NCBI GenBank assembly: GCA_003220975.1
Contig: QHTX01000078.1
Coordinates: 1 to 12,911 of the forward strand
From: Gemmatimonadota bacterium
GTDB taxonomy: Bacteria; Gemmatimonadota; Gemmatimonadetes; Gemmatimonadales; GWC2-71-9
DNA: 12,911 nucleotides
Direction of reading: 5' to 3'
Part shown: piece by piece, positions 12,108 to 12,911 of the stretch
Layout of the letters: each line of letters opens with the position of its first letter
Position numbering within the stretch: the first letter of the stretch is position 1
Notes under the pieces: model-generated
Seen by the model: only the letters and a program-made list of their open reading frames with translations
Told to the model about the DNA's origin: nothing
Database searches by the model: none
Position numbers and translations under genes: made by a program

Positions 12108-12911
12108 CCAGCTCGCGGAGCGGGTGGCGATGGAGCGCGCCCTCGAGCTGGCGCGGCGTGGTTGGGGGCGCGTCGCGCCGAACCCGCTCGTCGGCGCGGT
12201 GGTGTTGCAGGGCGGCAAGGTGGTCGGCGAGGGCTATCACGCGGAGTTCGGCGGACCGCATGCGGAGGTCGTGGCGCTCGAGGCTGCCGGGGGGGGCGCG
12301 CGCGGCGCGACGCTCGTGGTGAACCTGGAGCCGTGCGCGCACCACGGGAAGACGCCCCCGTGCACCGACGCCATCGTCGCCGCCGGGATCGGGCGCGTCG
12401 TGGCCGCGATCCGCGATCCCGACCTGCTGGCGCGCGGCGGGGCAGGGGTCTTGCGCTCGCACAGCGTGGTCGTCTCGCTCGGCCTCCTGGCCGAGGAGGC
12501 GGCGGCGCTCAACGCGCCGTTCCTGTTCGCCCGCGAGCAGGCGGAGCGGCCGTTCGTGGCGCTCAAGCTCGCGACGTCGATCGACGGCCGCATCGCGGAC
12601 GCGGCGGGCAGCTCGCGCTGGGTGTCGGGCGACGCGGCGCGCGAGTACGTGCACTGGCTGCGCGCCGGGTTCGACGCGATCGCCGTGGGCGGCACCACCG
12701 CCCTGCGGGACAACCCGCAGCTCACCGTGCGGGGCAACGTGACGCCGCGCAAGACTCCCGTGCGCGTCGTGTTCGACCGCCGCGCGATGCTCAACGAGAC
12801 GGCGGACCTCGTGAAGACCGCGCGCGAAGTGCCGACCTGGGTGATGGCGTCGCCCCAGGCGCCGGCGGCGAGCGTGGCGTCGCTCGAGGGGAGCGGCGTG
12901 CGCGTGTTCCG
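12070..12911 (+). CDS. ribD: Riboflavin biosynthesis deaminase/reductase, cut at the window edge
   Basis: RibD deaminates and then reduces the pyrimidine intermediate of riboflavin synthesis in the cytosol. About 280 codons are present and the end is outside. The deaminase part shows MERALELARRGWGRVAPNPLVGAVV, HAEVVALEA with the zinc-ligand His and catalytic Glu, and EPCAHHGKTPPCTDAIV with the two zinc-ligand Cys. The reductase part starts RPFVALKLATSIDGRIAD and continues WVSGDAAREYVHWLRAGFDAIAVG and NPQLTVR. Start 12070 gives an N-terminal extension ending DQLAERVAMERAL, similar to homologues, and overlaps the barrel gene by 38 bases. ATG 12130 after GGAG (12117-12120) and GTG 12124 are alternatives. 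The linker after DPDLLARGG is about one residue shorter than usual. Nothing looks broken. Confidence 0.93.
   Translation, partial: MSSAASAFVSASDQLAERVAMERALELARRGWGRVAPNPLVGAVVLQGGKVVGEGYHAEFGGPHAEVVALEAAGGGARGATLVVNLEPCAHHGKTPPCTDAIVAAGIGRVVAAIRDPDLLARGGAGVLRSHSVVVSLGLLAEEAAALNAPFLFAREQAERPFVALKLATSIDGRIADAAGSSRWVSGDAAREYVHWLRAGFDAIAVGGTTALRDNPQLTVRGNVTPRKTPVRVVFDRRAMLNETADLVKTAREVPTWVMASPQAPAASVASLEGSGVRVF

Overview
The window is high-GC DNA from an uncultured-type bacterium, most likely a soil member of the Gemmatimonadota. That assignment is an inference. It rests on the overall base and codon use, the order argS - pfkB-type kinase - purM - outer-membrane protein - ribD, the many short lipoproteins and small membrane proteins, and promoter-like boxes only a few bases before start codons. 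No rRNA, tRNA, transposase, CRISPR array or phage gene was found.

Left part (1-4100): an accessory-looking stretch of short, mostly plus-strand genes with mixed codon use. It starts with a minus-strand membrane protein cut by the window edge. Next come a small membrane/coiled-coil protein, an anchored secreted protein, an AAC(6')-like acetyltransferase, a second membrane/coiled-coil protein sharing a C-terminal motif with the first, and a lipoprotein. After a gene relic there follow an MmcQ/YjbR protein, a DUF3224 protein and an AhpD-like protein. Several of these look damaged. The acetyltransferase has a 14-bp tandem duplication on its start codon. The AhpD-like gene has lost its CxxC-containing middle in frame. 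The stretch at 2720-2949 looks like joined gene remnants.

Middle part (4199-7244): two neighbouring membrane proteins of unknown function, a YVTN-type beta-propeller lipoprotein ending at a probable branched terminator, a small lipoprotein with a possible carboxypeptidase-regulatory-like fold, and a conserved-looking protein of unknown function whose start overlaps the lipoprotein stop.

Right part (7266-12911): a housekeeping run with very high GC and tight spacing. It holds an FmdB-type zinc-ribbon gene with an apparently damaged 5' end behind a good promoter, then argS, a PfkB-family kinase, purM, an outer-membrane beta-barrel-like protein and the start of ribD. Overlaps of about 4 bp link fmdB-argS-kinase-purM, so they are probably cotranscribed and translationally coupled. 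They serve arginyl-tRNA charging, sugar or nucleoside phosphorylation, purine synthesis and, further on, riboflavin synthesis.

No convincing new multi-gene system is visible. The most interesting signals are the start-codon tandem duplication in the acetyltransferase gene (possible phase switch or fresh inactivation), the in-frame loss of the redox centre in the AhpD-like gene, the 5' damage to fmdB, and the paired coiled-coil proteins whose shared motif is conserved by protein but not by codon.
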